The notes under the pieces: generated by a model
Database searches by the model: none
What the model saw: only the letters and a program-made list of their open reading frames with translations
Told to the model about the DNA's origin: nothing
Part shown: positions 45,083 to 53,535 of the stretch, piece after piece
Layout of the letters: each line of letters starts with the position of its first letter
How positions within the stretch are numbered: position 1 is the stretch's first letter
Translations under genes and position numbers: made by a program
Source of the DNA: VXYL01 sp965200375
GTDB taxonomy: Bacteria > Pseudomonadota > Gammaproteobacteria > Pseudomonadales > Azotimanducaceae
NCBI GenBank assembly: GCA_965200375.1
Contig: OZ241353.1
Location: 496,001 to 560,000 of the forward strand
Direction: 5' to 3'
Length of the DNA: 64,000 nucleotides

Positions 45083-46756
45083 ATGGCCCACGATCTCGTA
45101 ATCCGAGGCGGCAACATCGTCGACGGCACCGGCGCCGAGCCGTTCGTCGGGGACGTCGCCATCAACGGCGACGCCGTCGCCGAAGTGGGTGCCGTGTCCG
45201 GGCGGGGGCGGCGGGAGATCGACGCCGAAGGGCACGTCGTCACGCCGGGCTTCGTCGATCTGCACACCCACTTCGACGCCCAGGCGGGCTGGGATCCGCT
45301 GCTCACGCCGGTGTCCTGGCACGGCGTCACCACGGCCCTGTTCGGCAACTGCGGCGTCACGTTCGCGCCGTGCAAGCCGGCGGACCGGGAGTTCCTGGCC
45401 GGCATGATGGAAACGGTGGAGGACATCCCGCGCAACGCCATCCTCACCGGCCTGCCCTGGGACTGGGAGTCCTACGGCGAGTACCTGGATTCCATCGAGA
45501 AGCTCCATCCCGCCATCAACATCACCGGCCTCGTCGGCCACTGCGCGTCGCGCTTCTACGTCATGGGCGAGCGGGCCATCACCGACGACGCCACGGAGGA
45601 GGAGATCGGCCGCATCGCCGCGCTGGTGGGCCGCTCCGTGAAGGAAGGGGCCATCGGCTTCTCCACCAACCGCCTGCCGGCCCACGTGCTGCCGGACGGC
45701 CGCTCCATCCCCGGCACCTTCGCCAAGGAGGAGGAACTGGTGGCCATCTCCAAGGCCGTGGGCGAACACGGCGGCATCCTGCAGAGCGTGCTCAACTACG
45801 GCAAGCTCGACGAAGAGATGTCCATTCTCACCAGCCAGGTGCGGGCCGCTGGTACGCGCATCCTGTTCAGCGCCCCCTACGGCCCGGGGCCCGAAGGCAG
45901 GGGCACCGGCTACGACGCCGCCATCGCCGCCATGCAGCGCGAAGGGCTGGACGTGAACGCCCTCACCCTGCCCCGCAGCGGCGGCTTCCTCTCCGGCCTG
46001 CACACGGACGCGCTGTTCCGCACGCCGGCCTGGGAAGCCATCCGCAAGCTGGACTTCGAGGGCCGCCTGGCGGCGATCCGGAACGCCGAGACCCGGGCCG
46101 CGCTGGTGGCGGAGGCGAAGGCGCAACCGGAGATGAAGGACCGCTTCCGCGCCTGCTTCTGGCTGGGCGACGGGGACCGGCCCCACTACACCCGGCCGGA
46201 CAGCGAGAGCCTCTACAGCCTCGCCGAAGCCGCCGGCGTACACCCCATCGAACTGTGGCTGGACAAGATGGTGGAGACGGACGGCGAGGCGCTGTTCCAC
46301 ATTCGCTTCTTCAACCAAGACCTGGAGGCGCTGCGCTCCTTTCTGGCCGAGGACTGGATTCTGCCCGGCATCGGCGACGCCGGCGCCCATGTGAGCCAGA
46401 TCATGGACTCGGGCTGGACGTCCTTCCTGCTGGCGCACTGGGTGCGCGAGCAGGGCCTGTTCAGCATCGAGGAGGCGGTGCGGCGCATGACCAGCGCTTC
46501 CGCCCGGGTGCTCGGCTTCTCCGATCGCGGCACCCTGGCGCCGGGCATGAAGGCGGACGCGAACGTGATCGATCTCGGCCGGGTCGCGGAACGCCAGCCG
46601 CGGCTGGTCCACGACTTCCCCGGCGGCGCCCCCCGCCTCATCCAGCAGGCCGTCGGCTACAAGGCGACGGTGTGCAACGGCACGCCGATCCTGCTCGACG
46701 ACGAGCACACCGGCGAGCGCGCCGGGCTGGTGCTGCGCAACCCGGGGACAGCCTAG
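45083..46756 (+). CDS. N-acyl-D-amino-acid deacylase / amidohydrolase 3 family protein
   Basis: 557 residues. Metal-binding DLHTHFDAQ at about residue 67, NCGVTFAP at about 95, the GHCASRFYVMG segment, and the catalytic Asp in GDAGAHVSQ at about 436. The N-terminal small beta domain (LVIRGGNIVDGTG) and C-terminal PGMKADANVIDL are typical of the family, which cleaves N-acyl-D-amino acids, dihydropyrimidine-like rings or lactone-type amides. A strong AGGAGGG at 45071-45077 supports the ATG at 45083. Regulation through the palindrome at 44926 is likely. Confidence 0.88.
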   Translation: MAHDLVIRGGNIVDGTGAEPFVGDVAINGDAVAEVGAVSGRGRREIDAEGHVVTPGFVDLHTHFDAQAGWDPLLTPVSWHGVTTALFGNCGVTFAPCKPADREFLAGMMETVEDIPRNAILTGLPWDWESYGEYLDSIEKLHPAINITGLVGHCASRFYVMGERAITDDATEEEIGRIAALVGRSVKEGAIGFSTNRLPAHVLPDGRSIPGTFAKEEELVAISKAVGEHGGILQSVLNYGKLDEEMSILTSQVRAAGTRILFSAPYGPGPEGRGTGYDAAIAAMQREGLDVNALTLPRSGGFLSGLHTDALFRTPAWEAIRKLDFEGRLAAIRNAETRAALVAEAKAQPEMKDRFRACFWLGDGDRPHYTRPDSESLYSLAEAAGVHPIELWLDKMVETDGEALFHIRFFNQDLEALRSFLAEDWILPGIGDAGAHVSQIMDSGWTSFLLAHWVREQGLFSIEEAVRRMTSASARVLGFSDRGTLAPGMKADANVIDLGRVAERQPRLVHDFPGGAPRLIQQAVGYKATVCNGTPILLDDEHTGERAGLVLRNPGTA

Positions 46757-47059
46757 CGCGGCAACGGCAACCCTGGCAACTTGGCTAAGAGCCGTTTTCG
46801 TCACGTCTACCTCGAACGCCGTAATGGACTGCGTTCCGTGGGGCTGTGGAACAACTACAACAACTCGCCCGTTGTCAACACGCCGGCCTTCGATCGTGGC
46901 TGCAATCGGCTGCTGGATTCTGCCAGCGCGGGCTCTCCCACGATTGGCAGTGTGGCGCTTCGGCTCCGGCAGGTTGCCGATCTCTCGCTGGCAGTGAAGC
47001 GGGAGCCGCAGACGCCCATCCAGTCGCAGCCAAAGGCGCAGTAGCGCCCTAGTATTCCG

Positions 47060-47767
47060 TCACGATTCAATTTGGGGGTAGAGACGCTTGAGTTTGGTGC
47101 GGGCGTTGTCGACGGTGTACTGCCAGTCGATGCCCGTTTGCCGTCTGTTCCTGTCCTCCGCCCAAGCGTGCGCTCGGACCCGAACCTCCTCCGTGCTGGC
47201 GATGCGGTCGCCGAGGGCCTGGCGTGTCAGGACGCTCAGTTCCGGCTCGGCCATGTTCAGCCAGCTGCCGTGCGCCGGGGTGAAGACCAGGTCCAGCCGC
47301 CGCGCGATGCGTCTCGCCTCGTCGGGAGGGAACGCGTCGTACAGGGAGCCGATGTCGTGGGTGTTCAGGTTGTCGCACACCAGCGTGATCCGCTCGGCGC
47401 CGGCGAAGCGCGGATGGTCGACCAGCCACCGCATCCGCGCGGCCCAGTCGGCCGCCGTCCGCCGCTCGGTCACCCGCACGCCGCGCCACGCGCCGAGCGG
47501 CTCGACGAACATCCACGCCACGCAGACGCCCTCGCGCACGTACTCGTGGTCCACGCGCTCCACGGCGCCGGGAGACATCGGGACCGGCGCCCGCGTTTCG
47601 GAGATCAGCTGCTTCGGCTGCTCGTCCATGCACACCACCGGACGCTTCGGATCCCGGGGCCGCCCGTACACCTCCAGAACCTCCTCCATCCGCGCCACGA
47701 ACCGCCCGTCGCCTTTCGGAGGAATGCACCACATCGCCCGGCGCCACGGCTTCAAGTCGTTTTTTTT
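47060..47767 (-). CDS. IS630 transposase, catalytic part (orfB)
   Basis: Carries the DDE catalytic residues: VVCMDEQPKQL, LVCDNLNTHD and HGSWLNMAEPELSVL. It has no convincing start of its own; it is reached by a -1 shift on eight consecutive A (47760-47767, T on the + strand) at the end of orfA, producing one transposase. Ends YPQIES close to the left inverted repeat. Confidence 0.87.
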   Translation of the reverse strand, partial: KKNDLKPWRRAMWCIPPKGDGRFVARMEEVLEVYGRPRDPKRPVVCMDEQPKQLISETRAPVPMSPGAVERVDHEYVREGVCVAWMFVEPLGAWRGVRVTERRTAADWAARMRWLVDHPRFAGAERITLVCDNLNTHDIGSLYDAFPPDEARRIARRLDLVFTPAHGSWLNMAEPELSVLTRQALGDRIASTEEVRVRAHAWAEDRNRRQTGIDWQYTVDNARTKLKRLYPQIES

Positions 47768-48213
47768 AGCGTCTGCCGCACCGTCTCGTGGCTGATCGAC
47801 TCCACCACATCCAACTCCACCAGACGCTCCGCCAGCAGCCGCAGGGTCCAGCGCGACCGGCCGTCCGGCGCTTGCGAGCACGCCAGCTGCGCCAGCCGCG
47901 CCTCGCCTTCGCCGTCCAGCGCCCGCGCCCTCGGCGGCGTCGGCGGCCGCTTGCGCCGCAGCACCGCCAGCGGCCCGTCCTCCACCGCCGTCCGACGCCA
48001 CCGGGCGATCGTGTTCTCGCTCGCGCCCACCGCCTCCGCGCACTCCTTGTCGGTCCATCCCGAACCGGAGGCCCCTTGGTCACACAGCAGCAGCGCCCGG
48101 GCGCGTTCCATCTTCCAACGCGCCACTCTCCGATTGCCTCTCCTTCCCTTCGCCACCCCCTCCAGCTCTTCCCGCTCCTCCGCCAACAGCTTCAACACAT
48201 GCCTCTTGTGCAT
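47752..48213 (-). CDS. IS630 transposase, N-terminal DNA-binding part (orfA)
   Basis: 153 residues with two helix-turn-helix regions (WTDKECAEAVGASENTIARWRR and a C-terminal winged part ending SHETVRQTL). Start ATG 48213 follows GGAGGACGGG. The final codons CTA AAA AAA hold the slippery A run that allows shift into orfB. Confidence 0.85.
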   Translation of the reverse strand: MHKRHVLKLLAEEREELEGVAKGRRGNRRVARWKMERARALLLCDQGASGSGWTDKECAEAVGASENTIARWRRTAVEDGPLAVLRRKRPPTPPRARALDGEGEARLAQLACSQAPDGRSRWTLRLLAERLVELDVVESISHETVRQTLKKTT

Positions 48214-48280
48214 CCCGTCCTCCGTGACGAGTTCCAGCAACAGAAACATAGTAACCCACTACTTCAAAGTTGACGGAATA

Positions 48281-48859
48281 CTAGAGCGCCGCTGCCGCCA
48301 GCGCCGCCCACTGTTCCGCCCAGCCCTCGGTGGGCTGGCGCTTGAACTCGCTGCGCACGAACTGGTTGATGCGGCCTTCGGCGGCGGCCAAGAGCAGGTT
48401 GGCGGCGGCGTCCGGCGACAGTGCGCCGGAAGCGCCATGCAGGGCAGCCGCCTCGCGGAGAATCTGCCGCAGCTGGGTTTCCAGGCGGTCGTAGAGCTGC
48501 CCCATGCGCAAGCGCAGGCGTTCCGGTTCGCCCTGCAGGCCGTCGCCGGCGAAGAGGCGCGCGAAACCGGCGTTGCGTTCGCAGAACGTGAGCAGCAGCA
48601 GCAGGATGGCGCGGCAGCGCTCGGCGGCGTCCTGGCGCTGGGCGAGGATCCGGGCCACGCTGTCGAACAGCGTCTCCTCGGCGAACTCGATGAGGCCGGT
48701 GATGATCTTGGCCTTGCTGGCGAAGTGCCGGTACAGGGCGGATTCGGATACGCCCAGCCTGGCGGCGAGGGCGGCGGTGGTGATGCGGGCGCCGGGGTGG
48801 GTTTCCAGCATCGCCGCGAAGGCTTGCAGGATGTCCTGGCGGCGGTTCGGGCGCGGCAC
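48281..48859 (-). CDS. slmA: Nucleoid occlusion factor, TetR family
   Basis: 192 residues. NRRQDILQAFAAMLETHPGARITTAALAARLGVSESALYRHFASKAKII is the TetR-type HTH, very like SlmA; the region LLLLTFCERNAGFARLF, RMGQLYDRLETQLRQILRE and RFVRSEFKRQPT near the end match SlmA as well. SlmA binds DNA away from the terminus and blocks FtsZ assembly over the nucleoid. The stop TAG at 48281-48283 is formed jointly by the TA target copy and the first IS base, so the insertion left the protein unchanged. Confidence 0.85.
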   Translation of the reverse strand: MPRPNRRQDILQAFAAMLETHPGARITTAALAARLGVSESALYRHFASKAKIITGLIEFAEETLFDSVARILAQRQDAAERCRAILLLLLTFCERNAGFARLFAGDGLQGEPERLRLRMGQLYDRLETQLRQILREAAALHGASGALSPDAAANLLLAAAEGRINQFVRSEFKRQPTEGWAEQWAALAAAAL

Positions 48860-48862
48860 GAT

Positions 48863-49075
48863 CTAGCGCACCGCTTCCGAATGCGTCTCGACGGCGCCAG
48901 CCCCGTCGCCGGGAACAAGCGCGCGTCGCGCTGCGGGGCGGTACATCCTCGTCCTAGGCATGCCGAAGCGGCCCCGGGGCGGTTTGCCACGTCCGTTCGC
49001 AAACGGAACCCCATACCAAAGCCACATTGGAGTGATGGTCCAGATCGGCGCCTGAGCCGCCAGCCCATCCGTCAT
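48863..49075 (-). CDS. Doubtful small frame sharing its start with the dispersed repeat
   Basis: 70 codons beginning MTDGLAAQAPIWTITPMWLWYGVPFANG. The first 21 codons match the repeat at 36122 with two substitutions, and the rest is basic and Arg/Pro-rich. It lies in the gap between argB and slmA. Either a short conserved peptide or simply the coding potential of a repeat; no good ribosome site is present. Confidence 0.25.
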   Translation of the reverse strand: MTDGLAAQAPIWTITPMWLWYGVPFANGRGKPPRGRFGMPRTRMYRPAARRALVPGDGAGAVETHSEAVR

Positions 49076-49096
49076 TGCAGTCGGGTTGCCCACTAG
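49014..49096 (-). repeat. Dispersed intergenic repeat, copy 2
   Basis: Inverse-orientation partner of 36099-36183; it starts at the CTAG that contains the argB stop codon. Confidence 0.7.
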
Positions 49097-49989
49097 CGGT
49101 TCCGTTCCGCGGTCAGCAGCGTGCCCACGCCGCCCACCGTCAGCACCTCGAGCAGCAGCGCATGGGGCACGCGGCCGTCGATGATGTGGGCGGAGGCCAC
49201 GCCGCTGCCCACGGCGTGCAGGGCGCACTCCACCTTCGGGCGCATGCCGGCGGTCACCACGCCCTCTCGAACCAGCGCCCCGGCCGCCTCCGGCGACAGG
49301 CCGGTGAGCGTCTTGCCGTCCGCATCGACGATGCCCGGCGTGTTGGTGAGCAGCACCAGCTTCTCGGCGGCCAGGCGTTCGGCCACGGCACTGGCCACGG
49401 TGTCCGCGTTGATGTTGTAGGACTCGCCGTCCGGTCCCACGCCCACCGGCGCGATCACCGGAATGAAGCCGCTGCCGACGAGAGTGTCGAGCAGGCGCCG
49501 GTCCACGTGATCCACCTCGCCCACGTGGCCGATGTCGATGAGCTCCGAGGCGCCGTCCGGCAGATGGTCGCGACGCTTGAGGGCGAGCTTGCGGGCGCGA
49601 ATCAGGTCGCCGTCCTTGCCGCTCACGCCCACGGCCCGGCCGCCGGCGGTGTTCAGCAGCGAGACTATCTGCTTGTTCACGAGGCCGCCGAGCACCATCT
49701 GCACCACGTCCATGGTGGCCGCATCGGTCACCCGCAGGCCGTCGACGAACTTGGTGGGAATTCCCAGGCGCCCCAGCAGGTCGCCGATCTGCGGCCCGCC
49801 GCCGTGGACGACCACCGGGTTGATGCCCACCAGCTTCATCAGCACCACGTCCCGGGCGAAGGCGCTCTTCAACGCCTCGTCCACCATCGCGCTGCCGCCG
49901 TACTTCACCACCACGGTGGCGCCGTGGAACTCGCGGATGTAGGGCAGCGCCTCGGCGAGCACCCGGGCCGTTTCGGCGTGGTCCGTCAC
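49093..49989 (-). CDS. argB: Acetylglutamate kinase
   Basis: 298 residues. VVVKYGGSAM at about 27, VVVHGGGPQI at about 62 and the C-terminal lid EVLTVGGVGTLL are typical of ArgB. Phosphorylates N-acetylglutamate in arginine synthesis. Overlaps the end of algC by four bases, so both are in one operon with coaBC. Confidence 0.95.
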   Translation of the reverse strand: MTDHAETARVLAEALPYIREFHGATVVVKYGGSAMVDEALKSAFARDVVLMKLVGINPVVVHGGGPQIGDLLGRLGIPTKFVDGLRVTDAATMDVVQMVLGGLVNKQIVSLLNTAGGRAVGVSGKDGDLIRARKLALKRRDHLPDGASELIDIGHVGEVDHVDRRLLDTLVGSGFIPVIAPVGVGPDGESYNINADTVASAVAERLAAEKLVLLTNTPGIVDADGKTLTGLSPEAAGALVREGVVTAGMRPKVECALHAVGSGVASAHIIDGRVPHALLLEVLTVGGVGTLLTAERNR

Positions 49990-51407
49990 GGGTTGGCCCC
50001 GTTGGCGTCGCCGCCGGGCCAGGCGAGCGCTGGGTCGATGCCGTGCAGGGCAGCCGCGAAGACGCCTTGGATGCGGGCCAGCGCCGCGGCGTCGTCCGCC
50101 TCGAAACGCAGGCTAAGCACCGGGCTGGTGTTGGAGGCCCGGGCCAGGCCCCAGCCGTCCGCGTAGTCGACGCGGACGCCGTCGATGGTGTCCATGCGGC
50201 CGTCGCCGAAGTCGTGCTCGGCCAGCGCATCGACGATGTCGAACTTGGCCTGCTCGGTGGTGGCGATCTTGATCTCGGGCGTGGCGAGGGCAGCCGGGTA
50301 GCGGGCGAACACGGCGTTGGCCGGCGCGGCCTGCGCGGCCTGCGCGGCCAGAATTTCCAGCAGGCGGGCGGCGCTGTAGATCGCATCGTCGAATCCGTAC
50401 CAGCGGTCCGCGAAGCAGAGGTGGCCGGAAAACTCGCCGCCGAACAGGGCCCCGCTGGCCCGCAGCTTGGCCTTGATGTGGGAGTGGCCCGTCTTCCACA
50501 TCACCGGCTTGCCGCCCCGGGCGCGGATCAGCGCCGGCAGATGGCGGCTGCACTTCACGTCGAACACGATCCCGGCGCCGGGGTGCTGGCGCAGGATGTG
50601 GTCCGCGAACAGCATCATCGCCCGGTCCGGCCAGATGATCTCGCCCTCGTTCGTAACCACGCCCAGGCGATCGCCGTCGCCGTCGAAGGCGATGCCGACG
50701 TCGGCGCCCTCGGCGCGCACCGAGGCCACCAGATCCGCCAGGTTGGCGGCTTCGGCGGGATCCGGGTGGTGGTTCGGGAAGGCGCCGTCCACATCCGCGT
50801 AGAGGGGCACCACATCGCAGCCGAGCCTGGCCAGGAGCTGCGGGGCGACCAGGCCAGCGACGCCGTTGCCGCAGTCGACCACGGCGCGCAGCGGGCGTGC
50901 CAGCCGCACGTCGGCGGCCACTGCGCTGGCGTAGGGTCCGGCGATGTCCACCGCGGCGACGCTGCCAGCGCCGTCGCCGAGGTCGCCGGCGGCGATGCGC
51001 CGCCGCAGCGCGTCGATGCGCTCCTCCGCCAGCGTGGCGCCGCCGATCACCATCTTCAGGCCGTTGTACTCCGGCGGGTTGTGGGAGCCGGTGATCATCA
51101 CGCCGGTGCCGGTTCCCAGGCGGTGCGTGGCGTAGTACGTGAGCGGCGTCGGCACGGTGCCGACGTCCAGCACGTCCAGCCCGCCCCGGGTCAGGCCGGC
51201 GATCAGCGCCCGACGCAAGAGCGGCGTGCTGCGCCGGCCGTCGCCGCCGACCACGGTTCGGCGCTGTCCGTTCGCCAGCGCCTCGGCCGCGAAAGCGCGG
51301 CCGACGGCCGTGGCGGCAGCGGCATCGAGGGTTTCGCCTACCACGCCGCGAATGTCGTAGGCGCGGAATATCTCCGCCGCCACCGGCGCTGCGACGGGCG
51401 CCGCCAT
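49986..51407 (-). CDS. algC: Phosphomannomutase/phosphoglucomutase
   Basis: 473 residues. FRAYDIRGVVG at the start, active-site Ser in TGSHNPPEYNG (about 110), metal loop DGDGDRLGVV (about 245), sugar-binding GGEFSGHLCF (about 330) and phosphate-binding RASNTSPVLSLRFEA near the end. Interconverts mannose or glucose 1- and 6-phosphates for exopolysaccharide and LPS. The start overlaps the coaBC stop (TGATG). Confidence 0.92.
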   Translation of the reverse strand: MAAPVAAPVAAEIFRAYDIRGVVGETLDAAAATAVGRAFAAEALANGQRRTVVGGDGRRSTPLLRRALIAGLTRGGLDVLDVGTVPTPLTYYATHRLGTGTGVMITGSHNPPEYNGLKMVIGGATLAEERIDALRRRIAAGDLGDGAGSVAAVDIAGPYASAVAADVRLARPLRAVVDCGNGVAGLVAPQLLARLGCDVVPLYADVDGAFPNHHPDPAEAANLADLVASVRAEGADVGIAFDGDGDRLGVVTNEGEIIWPDRAMMLFADHILRQHPGAGIVFDVKCSRHLPALIRARGGKPVMWKTGHSHIKAKLRASGALFGGEFSGHLCFADRWYGFDDAIYSAARLLEILAAQAAQAAPANAVFARYPAALATPEIKIATTEQAKFDIVDALAEHDFGDGRMDTIDGVRVDYADGWGLARASNTSPVLSLRFEADDAAALARIQGVFAAALHGIDPALAWPGGDANGANP

Positions 51408-52645
51408 CAGGCGGCCCGCTTGGCAGCGGCGTACAGGGTTGCGAGTTCCGCGATCAGGCCGTGGGCGATGGCGTCTTTGGGCGCCTTCGGCAGCGTCGTT
51501 TCGCCGCCGGCGTGGATCAGCGTCACCGCGTTGTCCGGGCTGTCGAAGCCGATGGCGCGGTCCGCGACGTCGTTCACCACGATGGCGTCCAGGCCCTTGC
51601 GGAGGCGCTTGGCGCGGGCGTGGGCGAGGGCGTTCTCCGTCTCCGCCGCGAAGCCCACCACGAAGGGCCGCGGCTTGGCCCTCGCAACCGAGGCGACGAT
51701 GTCCTCGTTCTGCCGCAGCGGCAGGTTGATTTCGGCCTCGGCCTCGGCCTCGGCCTCGGCGCTCTTCTTCATTTTCTCCGGGTGGCAGCGGCTCGGGCGG
51801 TAGTCCGCGACCGCGGCCACCGCGATGAAGACGTCCGCGCCGGCCGCCCGCTCGGCCACGGCCCGTTGCATGTCCTGGGCGCTCACCACGTCGATGCGGG
51901 CCACCCCGGCCGGCGTCGGCAGCTGCACCGGTCCGGCCACCAAGGTGACCTCCGCCCCGGCCCGCTGCGCCGCTTGCGCGAGGGCGAAGCCCTGCCGCCC
52001 GGAGCTGCAGTTGCTGATGAAGCGCACCGGGTCCAGGAACTCGCGGGTGGGGCCAGCCGTCACCAGCACGCGAACGCCAGCCAGGCGCGCCGAGGCGGCG
52101 AGACGCGGCAGCAGCGCTTCGGCGATGGCGGCGGGTTCGAGCATTCGCCCCGGTCCCGTCTCGCCGCAGGCCTGCTCGCCGTCGGCGGGCCCGAGGATGG
52201 CGGCGCCGTCCGCCGCCAGCCGCGCCACGTTGCGCTGCGTCGCCGGGTGCTGCCACATCCGCACGTTCATCGCCGGGGCCAGGAACAGCGGCGCCGTGGT
52301 GGCGAGGCACAGCGTGGCGAGCAGGTCGTCCGCGAGGCCGTTTGCCAGCCGGGCGATCAGATTCGCGGTCGCCGGCGCCACCACCACCGCGTCCGCCCAG
52401 CGCGCCAGCTCGATGTGCCCCATGGCCGCTTCGGCCTCGGCATCGAAGAGATCGAGGCGGGGCCGCCGCCCAGCCACCGCCTGCAGCGCCGTGGGCGTGA
52501 CGAACCGCTGCCCGTTCGCCGTCAGAACCGGGGTGATTTCTGCCCCGGCGCCGCGCAAAATTCTTACAAGCTCCATGGCTTTGTACGCGGCGACGCCGCC
52601 GCCGATGCCCAGTAGGATGCGTTTCGTGCGCGGTTCGGACGGCAT
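51407..52645 (-). CDS. coaBC: Bifunctional phosphopantothenoylcysteine synthetase/decarboxylase
   Basis: 412 residues. The CoaC half has GIGGGVAAYKAMELVR, PATANLIARLANGLADDLL and PAMNVRMW; the CoaB half has VLVTAGPTREFLDPVRFISNCSSGRQG and VAAVADYRP. Performs two steps of coenzyme A synthesis. The CoaB part contains an AEAEAEAEAE insert coded by a hexanucleotide repeat at 51732-51760, where other CoaB proteins have only a short link after the KK(S) motif. Start ATG 52645. Confidence 0.93.
   Translation of the reverse strand: MPSEPRTKRILLGIGGGVAAYKAMELVRILRGAGAEITPVLTANGQRFVTPTALQAVAGRRPRLDLFDAEAEAAMGHIELARWADAVVVAPATANLIARLANGLADDLLATLCLATTAPLFLAPAMNVRMWQHPATQRNVARLAADGAAILGPADGEQACGETGPGRMLEPAAIAEALLPRLAASARLAGVRVLVTAGPTREFLDPVRFISNCSSGRQGFALAQAAQRAGAEVTLVAGPVQLPTPAGVARIDVVSAQDMQRAVAERAAGADVFIAVAAVADYRPSRCHPEKMKKSAEAEAEAEAEINLPLRQNEDIVASVARAKPRPFVVGFAAETENALAHARAKRLRKGLDAIVVNDVADRAIGFDSPDNAVTLIHAGGETTLPKAPKDAIAHGLIAELATLYAAAKRAA
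51732..51760. repeat. Hexanucleotide microsatellite (TCGGCC) within coaBC
   Basis: Four perfect TCGGCC units plus TCGGC, encoding alternating Ala-Glu. Slippage would add or remove AE pairs without a frameshift. Confidence 0.85.
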
Positions 52646-52810
52646 TGGCCCGCTCAACGTTGGTTGCCCATGTTCCTGTTCCGGCGAGTGGCCGGCGCGG
52701 TGGGCGCTCAATGAGATGCGAACCATACCACGGGCGTGGTTCAGGCCGACTCCGCACCGAACTGCGTTGGCATCGAAGCGGTTGACATCGAAGCGAAGGG
52801 AGGGGACCTC

Positions 52811-53521
52811 TTGCGAAGCATCGGCGGCGTCGCGCGGCTAGTGGAAATGCCCCTGCAGGAGAGGCCCCGGGAGCGCCTGCTGCGGGCCGGGCCGGACGAC
52901 CTGGCGGAGGCCGAGCTGGTCGCTCTGGTGCTGCGCACCGGCGACGGCCAGCAGGACGCCCTGGCGATGGCGCGGGCCCTTCTTCGACGATTCGGCGGCA
53001 TCAACGGCATGCTCTCCCAGAGCGCCGACCAGCTGCTCGAAGTACGCGGTCTCGGGGCCAGCAAGGTGGCCGCCCTCCTGGCCATGCGCGAACTGCTCGA
53101 AAGGGCGGAGCTGGCACGGTTGAAGAAGCGCAAGTGCAAGCCGCGCTCCAAGATTCTCGGCCGCTACGTGTCGCTGCGCATGGCCCGGCACAAGCGCGAG
53201 GTGTTCGGCATGGTGATGCTGAATGCCCGGTTGCGCTTCCTGGCCGCCGAAGAGCTGTTCTTCGGCACCATCGATCGCGCCAGCGTGTATCCGCGGGAAG
53301 TCGTCGGCCGCTGCCTGCACCACAACGCGGCTGCCGCGGTGCTCTACCACAACCATCCCTCCGGGGACCCGGGACCCAGCGAAAAGGACAAGCAGCTCAC
53401 GGAGCGTCTGGTGAACGTGCTCTCGGAAATCGGCGTTCGGGTGGTGGACCACATCGTCGTCGGCGCCATGCGGCACATCTCCATGGCGGAGCTCGGGATG
53501 ATCGAGGACACCGAGGACTGA
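52811..53521 (+). CDS. radC: RadC/YeeS-type JAMM-domain protein
   Basis: 236 residues from TTG 52811, which follows GGAGG at 52799-52803 by seven bases; an ATG at 52847 just before the conserved ERPRERLL is the alternative. An N-terminal helix-hairpin-helix part (ADQLLEVRGLGASKVAALLA) precedes the JAMM metal motif HNHPSGDPGPSEKD. Despite its name, a DNA repair role is not established. Divergent from coaBC. Confidence 0.88.
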   Translation: MRSIGGVARLVEMPLQERPRERLLRAGPDDLAEAELVALVLRTGDGQQDALAMARALLRRFGGINGMLSQSADQLLEVRGLGASKVAALLAMRELLERAELARLKKRKCKPRSKILGRYVSLRMARHKREVFGMVMLNARLRFLAAEELFFGTIDRASVYPREVVGRCLHHNAAAAVLYHNHPSGDPGPSEKDKQLTERLVNVLSEIGVRVVDHIVVGAMRHISMAELGMIEDTED

Positions 53522-53535
53522 CGCGCCAAGGCGCT

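Larger units (their letters stand above)
47052..48281 (-). mobile_element. IS630-family insertion sequence, complete
   Basis: 1230 bp with 11-base perfect terminal inverted repeats GTATTCCGTCA, flanked on both sides by CTAG, that is a TA target duplication (47050-47051 and 48282-48283), as expected for IS630-type elements. Contains two overlapping frames for a frameshifted DDE transposase. Ends and frames are intact, so it may be active. Confidence 0.9.

Noticed and set aside
46781..47044. 87-codon frame between the deacylase gene and the IS element
   Set aside because: TTG start without a clear ribosome site, no recognisable motif, and frames on the same stretch look equally good; not enough support to call a gene.
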